Below are positions 8,883 through 18,718 of a stretch of 64,000 bases of DNA, piece after piece. How positions within the stretch are numbered: the stretch's first letter is position 1; the number at the start of each line of letters is the position of its first letter. Below the pieces are notes generated by a model. That model made no database searches and had not been told where the DNA came from. It saw nothing but the letters and a program-made list of their open reading frames with translations. Source of the stretch: Christiangramia forsetii KT0803 (GTDB lineage: Bacteria > Bacteroidota > Bacteroidia > Flavobacteriales > Flavobacteriaceae); the NCBI RefSeq assembly GCF_000060345.1, contig NC_008571.1, positions 2,108,001 through 2,172,000 of the forward strand. The letters are read 5' to 3'. Both the position numbers and the translations under genes were made by a program.

Positions 8883-9093
8883 AAATAATGATTATTCTTT
8901 AATTTTTGTTATGCTAATTAAATATGTGAACTACTCAAATAGACTTGACATTAAAGAGTTAAATTGAAGATCTTTAGAGTTTTATTAGAATCATATTTTA
9001 ATCCAGAAATTTACTTTCATATATGAACATATGTCAGTATTTAAAGGCATGCACCTCTACAAATTTATTTAAACTTCACATATTTAAAGTAAA

Positions 9094-10218
9094 TTATCCC
9101 CTATTATGATTTATTAATTCAATATAACACTTCTCCAATTCATTAACCATATTTACCAGGCTAAAAGCGGTAATCACCCTTTCCCTCGCCGCTTCTTGTA
9201 GCCTCTTTCTTAAAACGGTTTTTTGTAATAATTCAATACAACTGTCCGCAAGCTTCTCTATATCCCCAATTTCACATAGTAAACCGTCTTTGCTATGTTT
9301 AATCACTTCAACGACGCCTCCTGCCTTGGTAGAAACAATAGCACAACCGATGCTCATGGCTTCCAGTAAAGCTATGGGCAAACCCTCAAACTGGGAACTC
9401 ATCATAAATATATCCATAGCAGATAAATAGGCTACAGTATTAGTCTGTAATCCCGGTAGAATAATTCTTCCTTCCAGGTTGTATGCTTTGATAAGCTCCT
9501 GAATTTCATCTTTTTTTGGACCAGCACCAACTATTAAACCGTATACGTCCGGCATTGATTGATTAATGGTTTTAAAAGCTTTAACCCAGGAAATTAGATC
9601 CTTTTGTTCTCTAAAAACCGCTAAATTGCCAACTACTAATGCATTCTGGGGGATTTGATATTTCTTTTTTATTATACTTGCTTCTTTTTCATCTCTATTA
9701 AACTTCTGTGTATTCACTCCATTTAATAGGGTTTGTACTGAAATATCCGGGTTGATATTTTCCGATATAGATTTACTAACATCTGCAGAAACACCTATAG
9801 CTCTACTTTGCCAATTAAACGTAAATGCATTTAATTTTTTAGTTGCTACGTGATAGCGTTCCTGTATATTATGTTCGGTATAAATAAGAGGTATGCCGGT
9901 TTTTTTATAAACAAGCCTCGAAAGAAAACCAGACCAGGGTAAATGAGAATGAATAAGGTCTATTTTATTATTCTTACAGTATTTAGCGACATCATTATAC
10001 TTTGAGAGTAAACTGAGATTATTATTTGCCGCTATACATATAACTTTCCCTCCCTGTTCCTTTATTTCCTCAACCATTTGGTTCTTCCAGGGAAGAAAAT
10101 ATACATAATGGAAGTCAAATTTTTCTTTATTATGAAGTCTTAGCGTTTCTGGCAACAACATCTCTGCTCCACCACGACCCAATGATTTGATAATGTGGAG
10201 TACTTTTATCTTTTTCAT
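9094..10218 (-). CDS. GT4-family glycosyltransferase
   Basis: A 374-residue GT-B retaining glycosyltransferase. The N-terminal glycine loop is GRGGAEM (14-20), and the EX7E motif is E278 to E286 (EGLPIALLE), followed by the nucleotide-sugar binding segment AGGVVEVI. Full family length and no membrane segment, so it acts at the inner face of the inner membrane on a lipid-linked acceptor. It is the last of three consecutive GT4 genes. Donor and linkage cannot be read from sequence. Confidence 0.9.
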   Translation of the reverse strand: MKKIKVLHIIKSLGRGGAEMLLPETLRLHNKEKFDFHYVYFLPWKNQMVEEIKEQGGKVICIAANNNLSLLSKYNDVAKYCKNNKIDLIHSHLPWSGFLSRLVYKKTGIPLIYTEHNIQERYHVATKKLNAFTFNWQSRAIGVSADVSKSISENINPDISVQTLLNGVNTQKFNRDEKEASIIKKKYQIPQNALVVGNLAVFREQKDLISWVKAFKTINQSMPDVYGLIVGAGPKKDEIQELIKAYNLEGRIILPGLQTNTVAYLSAMDIFMMSSQFEGLPIALLEAMSIGCAIVSTKAGGVVEVIKHSKDGLLCEIGDIEKLADSCIELLQKTVLRKRLQEAARERVITAFSLVNMVNELEKCYIELINHNRG

Positions 10219-10336
10219 TCAATAGAAATTGGCTGTTTATTTGAAACCCAGCTTCAAAATTAATTATTAATAAAAAGAGTCCAGCGTAAAACCAGAGATT
10301 TGATAAGACTTTAACATCTCCCAGAAACCTCCAAAA

Positions 10337-11458
10337 TTAAGAATGAGCCACATTAGAACCGCTCATTAAATTTCTATATAGATCTTCAAATTTTATGGCG
10401 TTTTTAACCGGATCAAAATCCTTCTCAACCATTTTTTTAGCATTAGAACCAAGTTTTAACTGCAAAGCTTCATTAGTTAAAATTTCTATTACTTTCTCAG
10501 CAAATTTTTCTCTATTAAAATCATTAATAATAAAACCGGTATGATCATTAATTAAAACTTCTTTTACACCACCCACATTGGTGGCTACCGCAGGAACTTT
10601 TTGAGCGGCTGCCTCAAGAATTACTCCCGGCACCCCTTCTACTTTGCTGGATAAAACAAAACAATGAGCAGCGGCAAGAATTTCTGGAATATCATTTCTA
10701 AAACCTGTCACAAATACAGTTTCCTGGAGATTAAATTCTTTTATACTGTTCTTAATTTTTTCAAAAAGCACCCCATTTCCCACCAATACCAATTTTAAGT
10801 GATTATTGATTTTTTTGATTTCTCCAAATACCTCCAATAAAAACTCATGGTTTTTCTCTATACTAAAATTGCCAATATGAACGGCAAACCTATCTTCAGA
10901 TTTCATTCCAAAATCCTCTTTTATAGAGGCTCTACTGGAATGCTCAATTTTTTTTTGAGGTATCCCCCTTCGTATTACTGAAATCTGTTCCCTAGGATAT
11001 TGCAATGCTACTGCAAAATCTTCAGCCGCTTCCGTCCCTACAGAAGTTACATGGTCTATGCGTTTAAACATCTTTCTATAAATAAAGGTTTTTAAAGAGC
11101 CGTTCAACCAGGCACTTATCATACTTATATTTCGATATGTAATAGGAATAGAGGAAGTAAAAAAAGAAGCTGCAACCATAAATTTCAATGTATCTGAACC
11201 ATTACACTGTATAACATCTGGGCGTTCTCTCTTAATCAATTTTACGAGATTCTTAATCAAAGTAGTCGAAAATGTTTTTTCTGCTTTAACCAAATCTTCA
11301 TGCTGAGCGCCTGGAACCTCCAATATATTGCTGTCATTTCGGTATAAGCCAACAAAAATTATATCATGTCCCAGTAAAAGCAATTCTTTACTCAGGTTAG
11401 CAGCAAATACTTCAGCGCCACGATACTGTCTTTTTGTTACCAACTGCAGTATTTTCAT
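10337..11458 (-). CDS. GT4-family glycosyltransferase
   Basis: A 373-residue GT-B enzyme with KRQYRGAEVF near the N-terminus and EX7E at E274 to E282 (EGVPGVILE), then ATNVGGVKEVL. Its start overlaps the stop of the upstream GT4 gene by four bases (ATGA), so the two are translationally coupled. The 118-base gap to the next gene downstream is larger than usual in this block. Substrate unknown. Confidence 0.9.
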   Translation of the reverse strand: MKILQLVTKRQYRGAEVFAANLSKELLLLGHDIIFVGLYRNDSNILEVPGAQHEDLVKAEKTFSTTLIKNLVKLIKRERPDVIQCNGSDTLKFMVAASFFTSSIPITYRNISMISAWLNGSLKTFIYRKMFKRIDHVTSVGTEAAEDFAVALQYPREQISVIRRGIPQKKIEHSSRASIKEDFGMKSEDRFAVHIGNFSIEKNHEFLLEVFGEIKKINNHLKLVLVGNGVLFEKIKNSIKEFNLQETVFVTGFRNDIPEILAAAHCFVLSSKVEGVPGVILEAAAQKVPAVATNVGGVKEVLINDHTGFIINDFNREKFAEKVIEILTNEALQLKLGSNAKKMVEKDFDPVKNAIKFEDLYRNLMSGSNVAHS

Positions 11459-12582
11459 TTTGATTTTATTAAATCCCTATACATTTGTAACATTTCAGTA
11501 TTGATTTTTTCTAACTTATATCTTTTTTCAAAATTTGCATAAGAATAGTCACTGAGCTCTTTTCTTAGCTTTTCATCTTTATATAATTGATAAATATTAT
11601 CTCCAAGCTTCTGATAATCGCCTGGACTACAAAATAGCGCACCTTTTTCGTTCCCCACCACCTCTTTTAATACAGGTATGTTTGAACAAACACAGGGGAG
11701 TTTTGCAGCAAAAGCTTCAATAAGCGCTCCGCCAAGACCCTCATAATAGGAAGGGAAAACGAATACATCAGCTTTCACTAATCTTTCTTCCACATTTTTT
11801 ACAAATCCCAGGATTTCTACCTGATCGTCCAAATCATTTTCCGTAATAAACTCATTTATCTTTTTTGTATAATGGCCGGGTCTACCCAGCAATTGAAACT
11901 TTATATCTGTTAACTGATATTTACTGCGTAAATACTTGAGAGCTTTTAATATGTCTATTTGAGCTTTGGCAAACTCCTGTCTTCCAGCATTTATAAGAGT
12001 GAAACTTTTATTTTCTGATTTTACTCCCAAAAATTTATTTTCATACCTACCCCTATATATTACCCTAAAATTATTCTTTATCCGATATATAGGAATATAA
12101 TGGTTTAAAACTTCCTTAGTAATTGAATGATAAAAAATGTCAGGAATCATTCTTGCCGTCCATTTATCCAATTGTTTTGCTAATAAAAATTTATGCCAGG
12201 GCAGTTTATTATCTTTCTTACGTTCGTGGGAATAAGGCGTATTTACCAGACTCTGCACTACACTACCACTTTTATAAAATAGCCGCGCAAAGCGTAGAAC
12301 AATATTCGAGTCTACCAAAACAGAATGAATGATATCCGGTCTTTCTGATTTTAGAATTCTGAGGAGAAATTGACTTTTTGATTTATACCCCTTCTTACCA
12401 TTATAGTATAGTGTTCTTATTCCAGAATCCTCAACTTCTTCTTCCAAGCCAATTTTACGTCGCTCTAAGCATACAAACGATACTGAAATATCTGGCTTGT
12501 CATGAAGAAATTTGGCAAATTCAACCATAGACCTTTCAGCTCCTCCTGCACCTAACGAATTCATTAGTAGTAAAACTTTCAT
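11455..12582 (-). CDS. GT4-family glycosyltransferase
   Basis: A 375-residue GT-B enzyme. SLGAGGAERS (9-18) is the glycine loop and EGLGGALIE (281-289) the EX7E motif. Among the three neighbouring GT4 proteins this one has a long insertion-like stretch around residues 110-160. It is separated by 26 bases from the GNAT gene upstream and overlaps the next GT4 gene by four bases. It probably adds one sugar to the repeat unit. Confidence 0.9.
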   Translation of the reverse strand: MKVLLLMNSLGAGGAERSMVEFAKFLHDKPDISVSFVCLERRKIGLEEEVEDSGIRTLYYNGKKGYKSKSQFLLRILKSERPDIIHSVLVDSNIVLRFARLFYKSGSVVQSLVNTPYSHERKKDNKLPWHKFLLAKQLDKWTARMIPDIFYHSITKEVLNHYIPIYRIKNNFRVIYRGRYENKFLGVKSENKSFTLINAGRQEFAKAQIDILKALKYLRSKYQLTDIKFQLLGRPGHYTKKINEFITENDLDDQVEILGFVKNVEERLVKADVFVFPSYYEGLGGALIEAFAAKLPCVCSNIPVLKEVVGNEKGALFCSPGDYQKLGDNIYQLYKDEKLRKELSDYSYANFEKRYKLEKINTEMLQMYRDLIKSK

Positions 12583-12608
12583 ACGATATTGTTTTTTGAT
12601 CTTATAAA

Positions 12609-13484
12609 TTACAGTCTTCCCTCCAAATCCCCAGCGGAGAAACTTAAAGATGCAGGTATTTTTTCTTTATCACCCTTAATAACTACAATCGAATTCTGCC
12701 TTCTTTTCGAAATATAAAAATTAAGGTTCAGCAATGGCGTATTTAGATAAAAAACAATATACACGTTGATGTAAGCTGCTAAGGACGTTACCGCAGATTT
12801 ATGCATTTGGTAGTCTCCAAGAATATCTTGTATAATTAAAGCTTTCACACCTTTAACCTTCTCTAATTTGTAAAACAATAATAACTGTATAGAATCTTTT
12901 TCAAATTTAGCCACCTTATATACTTCATCCAGATAGCGCCATCGCAGATAGTTACTGGAGAAATTAGTCCTGAAATATGGGGATGATAGATCTATATTTT
13001 GCAACTCAAACTCTTTCTGACCCAAAAGTTTTATCGATCCTTTTCTTTTCAGATTAATCGTTAATGCAATTTTAAAAAATAAATATCTATCGTATTTGTT
13101 CCAACCCATTTTAATATAACCGGGAAAGCTATTAGTATTAGGTGTATTGAATACAAAATCATATTCTCCCTTACAGTCTTCAAGCCCCTGTAAGGTCAAT
13201 TTTTTAAAAATTCCTTTTCCTCTATATTCTGGATGCGTGATAGTATCTACAGGACGTATTGCTCTTAATATTATGTTCGCTTGACGAAATTCCCAGAACA
13301 TAAACATCCTTGCTCCAACAATTTTTTGCTTATCCCACGCTAATAAACCATAGGATTTTCCAAAAGGGTTATTGTAATGCTTCCAGATAAAATTTTCCGT
13401 AGTATGGTTATCACTTAAACTGGTGCGGAGAAGTGCAACTATTTCAGGAACATTATTTGAATAATTAATCGGGCTTAAATTCAT
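12609..13484 (-). CDS. GNAT-family N-acetyltransferase, glycan locus
   Basis: A 291-residue paralogue of the protein at 7941-8882. The acetyl-CoA loop is THPEYRGKGIFKKLT (83-97). Both proteins begin with a short acidic helix region and share NPFGKS and the PGYIKMGW segment. It lies four bases after the deacetylase stop, so this GNAT and deacetylase are coupled. A deacetylation then re-acylation role on a hexosamine is an inference from pairing. Confidence 0.75.
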   Translation of the reverse strand: MNLSPINYSNNVPEIVALLRTSLSDNHTTENFIWKHYNNPFGKSYGLLAWDKQKIVGARMFMFWEFRQANIILRAIRPVDTITHPEYRGKGIFKKLTLQGLEDCKGEYDFVFNTPNTNSFPGYIKMGWNKYDRYLFFKIALTINLKRKGSIKLLGQKEFELQNIDLSSPYFRTNFSSNYLRWRYLDEVYKVAKFEKDSIQLLLFYKLEKVKGVKALIIQDILGDYQMHKSAVTSLAAYINVYIVFYLNTPLLNLNFYISKRRQNSIVVIKGDKEKIPASLSFSAGDLEGRL

Positions 13485-13488
13485 AAGT

Positions 13489-14364
13489 TCAAGTAGATAA
13501 GGATTTTTTTAAGGACAATACCCTGGAATGAAGACCTGATACTTTCACTTTAAATTCTGGTAAATCATCATCTGTATTAACTGCTATACGAGAAATCCTT
13601 AAAGGGTTTAAACTCTTTTTATTTAATTGATGATCAAATAGAAAAGCTACTGAAATACCTTTGCTTTGAATTAATTTTTCAGTACGATGATCCCAGTTGC
13701 CATTAGGATATGCAAACACATTAAAATAAGCAAACGTCAACTTTTCAAATCTCGTTTGGACTTGGTTTAATTCTTCTTCTATCTCCTCATTAGAACAGTT
13801 ATTCAACATAGGATGAGTATGGGTATGATTAGCGATTGCAACTCTGTTAACACTTAGTTCTTCAAGTTCTTCCGTGCTCAATTGGCGATATTCTACGGGA
13901 GGGATTTTACTGAGGTATTTCTGCCTTTCTCTTTCCGGAACTTGTTTTAATGAATTAACCTTCTTACGAGCTTCCAAATAAGTCTTTCCTTGGTCTTGGT
14001 AGTGTTTCTCTATCTGTTTCCACCAAAAATTTTCTTGAGTATTTATCAAATCAGTAATAATAAAGAGAATGGCCGGTAATTGATATTTTTTCAATACTGG
14101 CAGTCCCTTCTTGTAAACTGAAAAATCACCATCATCAAATGTAATTATTAGAGGTTTTTCTGGCAATTGTGTCTTTCCATTTAAAACCAATTGCAAAGTA
14201 TCAATACTAATAATATTATATTCTGAAATCAGAAACTGAATCTGTTCTTCAAATTTCACATTGTCAGGGACAGTATGATATGCCAGAACTCTAAGTTTTG
14301 ATGAATGACGTTTGAGATAAATAGATGAAAAATGATCTAGAAAATTGTAAAGTGTTGATCTCAT
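13489..14364 (-). CDS. polysaccharide deacetylase-family protein
   Basis: A 291-residue NodB-fold deacetylase with the classic motif 1 TFDDGD (75-80) and motif 2 HTHTH (180-184), which hold the metal-binding Asp and His residues; FAYPNGNWD is motif 3. It begins with LRVLAYHTV, as in the xylanase/chitin deacetylase group. No signal peptide is evident. It heads the minus-strand GT4 operon and is coupled to the GNAT gene at 12609. Confidence 0.85.
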   Translation of the reverse strand: MRSTLYNFLDHFSSIYLKRHSSKLRVLAYHTVPDNVKFEEQIQFLISEYNIISIDTLQLVLNGKTQLPEKPLIITFDDGDFSVYKKGLPVLKKYQLPAILFIITDLINTQENFWWKQIEKHYQDQGKTYLEARKKVNSLKQVPERERQKYLSKIPPVEYRQLSTEELEELSVNRVAIANHTHTHPMLNNCSNEEIEEELNQVQTRFEKLTFAYFNVFAYPNGNWDHRTEKLIQSKGISVAFLFDHQLNKKSLNPLRISRIAVNTDDDLPEFKVKVSGLHSRVLSLKKSLST

Positions 14365-14425
14365 AAATTTGTTACAAACAAATAATAATTAACCTTCATA
14401 TAGGGAGAGGTTATTTATGCTAGCT

Positions 14426-14433
14426 TATCTTTG
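14426..14433 (+). promoter_or_regulatory. candidate -7 box for the AsnB-like pair
   Basis: TATCTTTG matches TAnnTTTG exactly on the plus strand, 157 bases before the first AsnB-like gene. It sits two bases from the opposing box at 14436-14443, so the two promoters would overlap. Confidence 0.4.
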
Positions 14434-14435
14434 GG

Positions 14436-14443
14436 CAAATATA
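14436..14443 (-). promoter_or_regulatory. candidate -7 box for the deacetylase-GT4 operon
   Basis: CAAATATA here reads TATATTTG on the minus strand, an exact -7 consensus match 71 bases before the deacetylase ATG at 14364. Confidence 0.45.
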
Positions 14444-14590
14444 TTAAATTGCACCCAATCCCCTAGCTAGGAGAAAATATTAACAGATATATTAGGAGCT
14501 AAGCATAATTAAATTTTCCCAGACGGTTACTGAAGGGCTGCTAATCTAAAACTCTAGCATAGTAAAGATATCAACAACGAAACCTGAATA

Positions 14591-16303
14591 ATGTCAAAAA
14601 TATTATACATCACTTATCGCAATAAAGAGATCCCACATGATTCATCAGAAAAGGTAAAGCAAATAACTTCTGAACTTAATCCTGATAATATTCATGCCAA
14701 TCCATCCTATTGCTCCCAGAATGGGAGAACAATTTGCAGTTTATCAAATCCTTTAAGTGTGATAAAAACTGAAGGCACTAATGTGCTTTTAGGAAATATT
14801 CTAAATAAAGAAAAAAACTGGACAAATCCATTGAAATATTTTCCAGACGGAAATTATGCTATTTTTAGAAGTAATAATGAGCTTACAGAAGTTTTTACAG
14901 ATAAATTAAGTTCAAGAACTATATGGTATTATTATGATGATGAGATTCTAATTTGTGCAACTTCTCAAAGAGCAATAATCAAATTTCTTTCAAATTTTGA
15001 ATTTGATGAAAGAGTAATTCCTTGGATTATTTCCACTGGATCATTAGGCCCATTATATAGCTGGGACTCAAGAATAAAAAGGATTCCACCGGCTACTAGC
15101 TTGATTCTAAAAATATCTGACTGGAAATTAGAACTTCAACCGGTAAATTATGATCTAGGAGAAAATCTTAAATCAATGGATTTAAGTGAAAAAATTTATA
15201 ATGCCGTAGACAATCAAAATCTTGACTCTAATAAATGGGCTTTATCTTTATCTGGTGGATATGACTCAAGATTAATATTATTGTTATTAAATAAATTTAA
15301 ATCTAAAAAGGAGAAAATAAGAACTATCACTTGGGGAATCAAAAATACAGAAGAAGAAAAAGGCAGCGATGCAAATATTGCTAAAAATCTAGCTCTAAAT
15401 TATCAAACAGATCATTCATTTTTCTCTACTAAAATCTCCCACGAGCCTATAGATTTGCTTCTAGAACGCTTTTTAAAGAATGGTGAGGGAAGAATAGATC
15501 ATATTTCATCTTATATGAATGGTTTTGATATTTGGAAATATTTATTTGAAAACAATTATGAAGGTATTCTTAGGGGAAATCAATTATTTAGTGGGCTCAA
15601 ACCCGCATCAGAATTAGACATCCGTCGCTTTATGGGGCTTTCACTAATTTCTGATTTTGAGAATTTAAAAAAACTCAATTTTCTAAATTCTTTAGAACAA
15701 TTTATTCCAGAAGAACTAGAAAGAAAAACTGCAGAGAACCTTCACCAGTATAGAGACCGCATATTGGCAGATTATAGAATTCCAATAATTCAGGCAGCTC
15801 TATCAGATCTTAAATTCCCCTATGTTGAACAGTATGATCCATTACTGGCCAATTCTATTGTTGAAGAAATTAGAAATTATCCAGATAAATTTCGAAATGA
15901 AAAAAAAATTATAAAGAAAATACTCATTTCCCTGGGCAATCAAGAAGAATTTGCAAAAGTTGGAGCCACCAGACCCAAAGAAGAGTTGTTTAAACAAGAA
16001 AATATGACTGAGGAAATTTTAAAAGAATTAAATTCTAAGGATGCTGAAAATATTTTTCCAGTGACTTTTCTAAATGAAGTTATAACTACCTTAAAAAAGC
16101 CTACCACATCGCAATCCAAAACCCCAAAACAATGGATAAAAAAATATCTATCTAAAGCTCTTCCCTTACGAATTAAGAAAATGTTGAGCAAAGCATTTCA
16201 AGCTTCTACCCTGGATATTTCCACTTTAGGTTTCCGATTGATGGTAATCATAAAAATGATAAGAATTCTTCAGGAAGATTCGGTTAGAAATAAGTCTCAT
16301 TAA
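14591..16303 (+). CDS. asparagine synthase-like protein with degenerate glutaminase domain (copy 1)
   Basis: A 570-residue protein. Residues 220-230 (LSGGYDSRLIL) hold the PP-loop of the ATP-pyrophosphatase domain, as in AsnB. The N-terminal third aligns in outline with a class II glutaminase (PDGNYAIF at 85-92, TSQRAII at 124-130) but begins MSKILYI, with no Cys 2, so it cannot hydrolyse glutamine the usual way. It may use ammonia or another amine, or ligate a different substrate. It and the next gene are tandem paralogues, the only plus-strand genes in the IS-bounded block. The ATG at 14591 is preceded by no strong ribosome site. Confidence 0.75.
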   Translation: MSKILYITYRNKEIPHDSSEKVKQITSELNPDNIHANPSYCSQNGRTICSLSNPLSVIKTEGTNVLLGNILNKEKNWTNPLKYFPDGNYAIFRSNNELTEVFTDKLSSRTIWYYYDDEILICATSQRAIIKFLSNFEFDERVIPWIISTGSLGPLYSWDSRIKRIPPATSLILKISDWKLELQPVNYDLGENLKSMDLSEKIYNAVDNQNLDSNKWALSLSGGYDSRLILLLLNKFKSKKEKIRTITWGIKNTEEEKGSDANIAKNLALNYQTDHSFFSTKISHEPIDLLLERFLKNGEGRIDHISSYMNGFDIWKYLFENNYEGILRGNQLFSGLKPASELDIRRFMGLSLISDFENLKKLNFLNSLEQFIPEELERKTAENLHQYRDRILADYRIPIIQAALSDLKFPYVEQYDPLLANSIVEEIRNYPDKFRNEKKIIKKILISLGNQEEFAKVGATRPKEELFKQENMTEEILKELNSKDAENIFPVTFLNEVITTLKKPTTSQSKTPKQWIKKYLSKALPLRIKKMLSKAFQASTLDISTLGFRLMVIIKMIRILQEDSVRNKSH

Positions 16304-16381
16304 GCCTACCATAAAATTTGTACCATTGCAAAGTCTATATTCCCTTTAACACCAAATTATAACTTATCAAATCTATCATCT

Positions 16382-18106
16382 ATGTCAAAAATATTATATG
16401 TATACTTTAGAAATCCCTGCGAAGATTCTTCTCAAAATAGAAAGATTAAAAGTATATGCGATAATTTTAATCCCGATGATATTAATCTAGCTCCTACGCT
16501 CCTTTTTACTTCTGAAAAAAATTTCTATGGAGTAAGTAATCCCACAAAAAATTTAAAGACCGACGGAGCTAATATTTTATTAGGTAAGCTTTTTGATAAA
16601 ACTGAAAATTGGGATAAACCTGTATTAGAATATCCGGATGGGAATTATGCTATTTTTAGGTCAGATGGTGATAAAATAGAAGTTGTATGTGATAATCTTG
16701 GTACTAGGTGTGTATGGTATTATTTTAATAATGAAATATTTATTGCATCTACTTCACAAAGAGGTATTATAGAGTTTCTTGGGGATTTTCAATTTGATAA
16801 ATCTGTAATACCGTGGATTATTTCCACTGGCTCCTTAGGACCATCTAGCTCTTGGGACAAAAGAATCAAGAAAGTTCCTGCAGATGGATCTGTAATTATT
16901 GACAAAACTAAATGGGAGCTATACTCTAAAGTGAATCCTGTAAAATTCGAGCCTCAAAAATTAGCTTACAAAGAACAAAAAAATAAGCTATTAGATGCAT
17001 TAGCAAGTACATTTAAATCTATAAAAGACATTGATAATTGGAATATAACACTGTCTGGAGGCCACGACAGCCGGGCTATTTTACTTCTTTTAAAAAAATT
17101 TAGCAGATCCAATCGAGACAAATTTAAAACGATTACATGGGGAGAGAAAAATGCGATCAATGATGAAATGGGTGATGTATTAATTGCTCAAAAAGTAGCC
17201 CGTAAGCTAAATACAAGACACCTATTTTTCCCTACTGAACTAACTAATGAAAATGTAAATGAAATAGTAGAAAAATTTCTGAAAAATGGTGAGGGGAGAA
17301 TCGATCACATAGCTGGTTATTTAGATGGATTTTTAATTTGGAAAAACCTTTATGAAAATGGAGTTGAGGGAATTATTCGAGGCGATGAAGTATTTGGATA
17401 TAATAAGATTTTTTCCCCATTGATCGTAAACAGTTTTATGGGCCTAACTTTATGCTCTGAATTTTCAAATCTAAAAAAATATGATTTTATCCAAAATCTG
17501 GAGCAGGAAAAGCCAAATTATTTATTGCAACAGAACAATGAATCAATTCATACTTGGAGAGATCGAATATTTCATCAATATAGAATACCTTACATCCAAA
17601 GTGCTTTAGCAGATTTAAAGTTTGCATATGTTGAGCAAATAAATCCATTTCTATCCAGAAAGATCGTTAATGTAATGAGAGCATTACCTGACGACCTGCG
17701 TACAAATAAAAAATTGTTTAAGCAAATTATGACCCAACTAGATATTGACGTACCATATGCCAAGCGTGACTCTAACGGATTGGTAGTTAATATTGTAAAG
17801 CAAAAAAATATGGTAGATTTGATTAAGAAGGAGCTTTCTTCCCATTATGCCAAAACTATTTTTCCCGAAGGTTTTCTAACCCAGGTTATCAAAAATTTAA
17901 AGGTTGAAAATGGAAAAGAAAAAATTAGGAACAAGAATATTTTAAAATTAATTAAGCAATCTCTACCTATCAATTTTAAAAAATTTCTTTCAAGAAATAG
18001 AACCTCACTTATTTTAGATGAGAATGTTTTAGGTTTTAGAATTTTAATTATTTGTAAAATGCATAAGAAATTAAATAAATTGAAAGACGAGCGAGTTTCT
18101 AATTAA
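16382..18106 (+). CDS. asparagine synthase-like protein with degenerate glutaminase domain (copy 2)
   Basis: A 574-residue tandem paralogue of the preceding protein, sharing the opening MSKILY, PDGNYAIF (85-92), VIPWIISTGSLGP (142-154), KNGEGRIDHI and a PP-loop SGGHDSR (225-231). It too lacks the N-terminal catalytic Cys. The loop residue after SGG is His here and Tyr in copy 1, against Val in AsnB. The 78-base gap suggests one transcript with copy 1. A role as an amide- or peptide-bond-forming ligase in glycan decoration is inferred from context only. Confidence 0.75.
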   Translation: MSKILYVYFRNPCEDSSQNRKIKSICDNFNPDDINLAPTLLFTSEKNFYGVSNPTKNLKTDGANILLGKLFDKTENWDKPVLEYPDGNYAIFRSDGDKIEVVCDNLGTRCVWYYFNNEIFIASTSQRGIIEFLGDFQFDKSVIPWIISTGSLGPSSSWDKRIKKVPADGSVIIDKTKWELYSKVNPVKFEPQKLAYKEQKNKLLDALASTFKSIKDIDNWNITLSGGHDSRAILLLLKKFSRSNRDKFKTITWGEKNAINDEMGDVLIAQKVARKLNTRHLFFPTELTNENVNEIVEKFLKNGEGRIDHIAGYLDGFLIWKNLYENGVEGIIRGDEVFGYNKIFSPLIVNSFMGLTLCSEFSNLKKYDFIQNLEQEKPNYLLQQNNESIHTWRDRIFHQYRIPYIQSALADLKFAYVEQINPFLSRKIVNVMRALPDDLRTNKKLFKQIMTQLDIDVPYAKRDSNGLVVNIVKQKNMVDLIKKELSSHYAKTIFPEGFLTQVIKNLKVENGKEKIRNKNILKLIKQSLPINFKKFLSRNRTSLILDENVLGFRILIICKMHKKLNKLKDERVSN

Positions 18107-18404
18107 CCTAAATGCTTCAGAAATCAACAAACACTAAATAATCAATTCTATCTATTTAAATTTTAACTGGTGAGGAATGAATTCAGCTTGCCCAGCGTAA
18201 CAATTGCTTATTCCAATCACATTGCGGGTACTTAAAGAATCTAAATCTTAGTACTCAAAAAATTATATATTGAAATATGTATATTATTGGTTTATCTCAT
18301 ATTTGAGAAAGTGTTTAATAAATATATCCACACATACAAAATAAAAATCTAATATTCTTAGGTGTCATTTGAGAAATTGATTAGATATATAATTAGGGTT
18401 TCTA
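18107..18404. other. intergenic stretch before the deleted IS3 copy
   Basis: About 300 bases. A slightly GC-richer patch near 18170-18235 differs from its AT-rich surroundings and could be a leftover of another gene, but I cannot identify one in any frame. The truncated IS orfB frame runs out of the element into this stretch and stops at 18365. Confidence 0.4.
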
Positions 18405-18718
18405 TGAAGTACCTTATGTTCTTTATTGCGTCTGGAGGTATGCTTCCCAGGCATAATGGCCTGAAGCCCCATCACTCTGGAATATAAACGCTCAATACGT
18501 TTTTTATTGATCATATATCCTTTATCCATCGTAAACCAGGTATGCATCCGCCTGGCACCTTTAAAGGGATGATCGGTATAATGTTCATCCATCAGGCGCA
18601 TCAGTTCTAAATTGAGCGTGCTTTCTCCGCGGGGTTTATAATAAATTCCGCTGCGGTGGATTTGCAATAGCCTGCATTGTCGCTGTAGGCTGAGTTTTGA
18701 ATGATCCTTGCTTATCAT
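18365..18718 (-). pseudogene. truncated IS3 transposase orfB
   Basis: The first 103 or so residues match orfB at 2137-2967 with two substitutions, then the 577-bp internal deletion (not a multiple of three) shifts the frame and the reading frame ends outside the element with unrelated residues. All three catalytic acidic residues are lost, so it is inactive. Confidence 0.93.

Noticed and set aside
18170-18235. Possible glycosyltransferase fragment in the GC-richer patch
   Set aside because: One frame reads SLPSVTIAYSNHIA, which vaguely recalls a GT2 start, but the match is too short and stops quickly on both sides.
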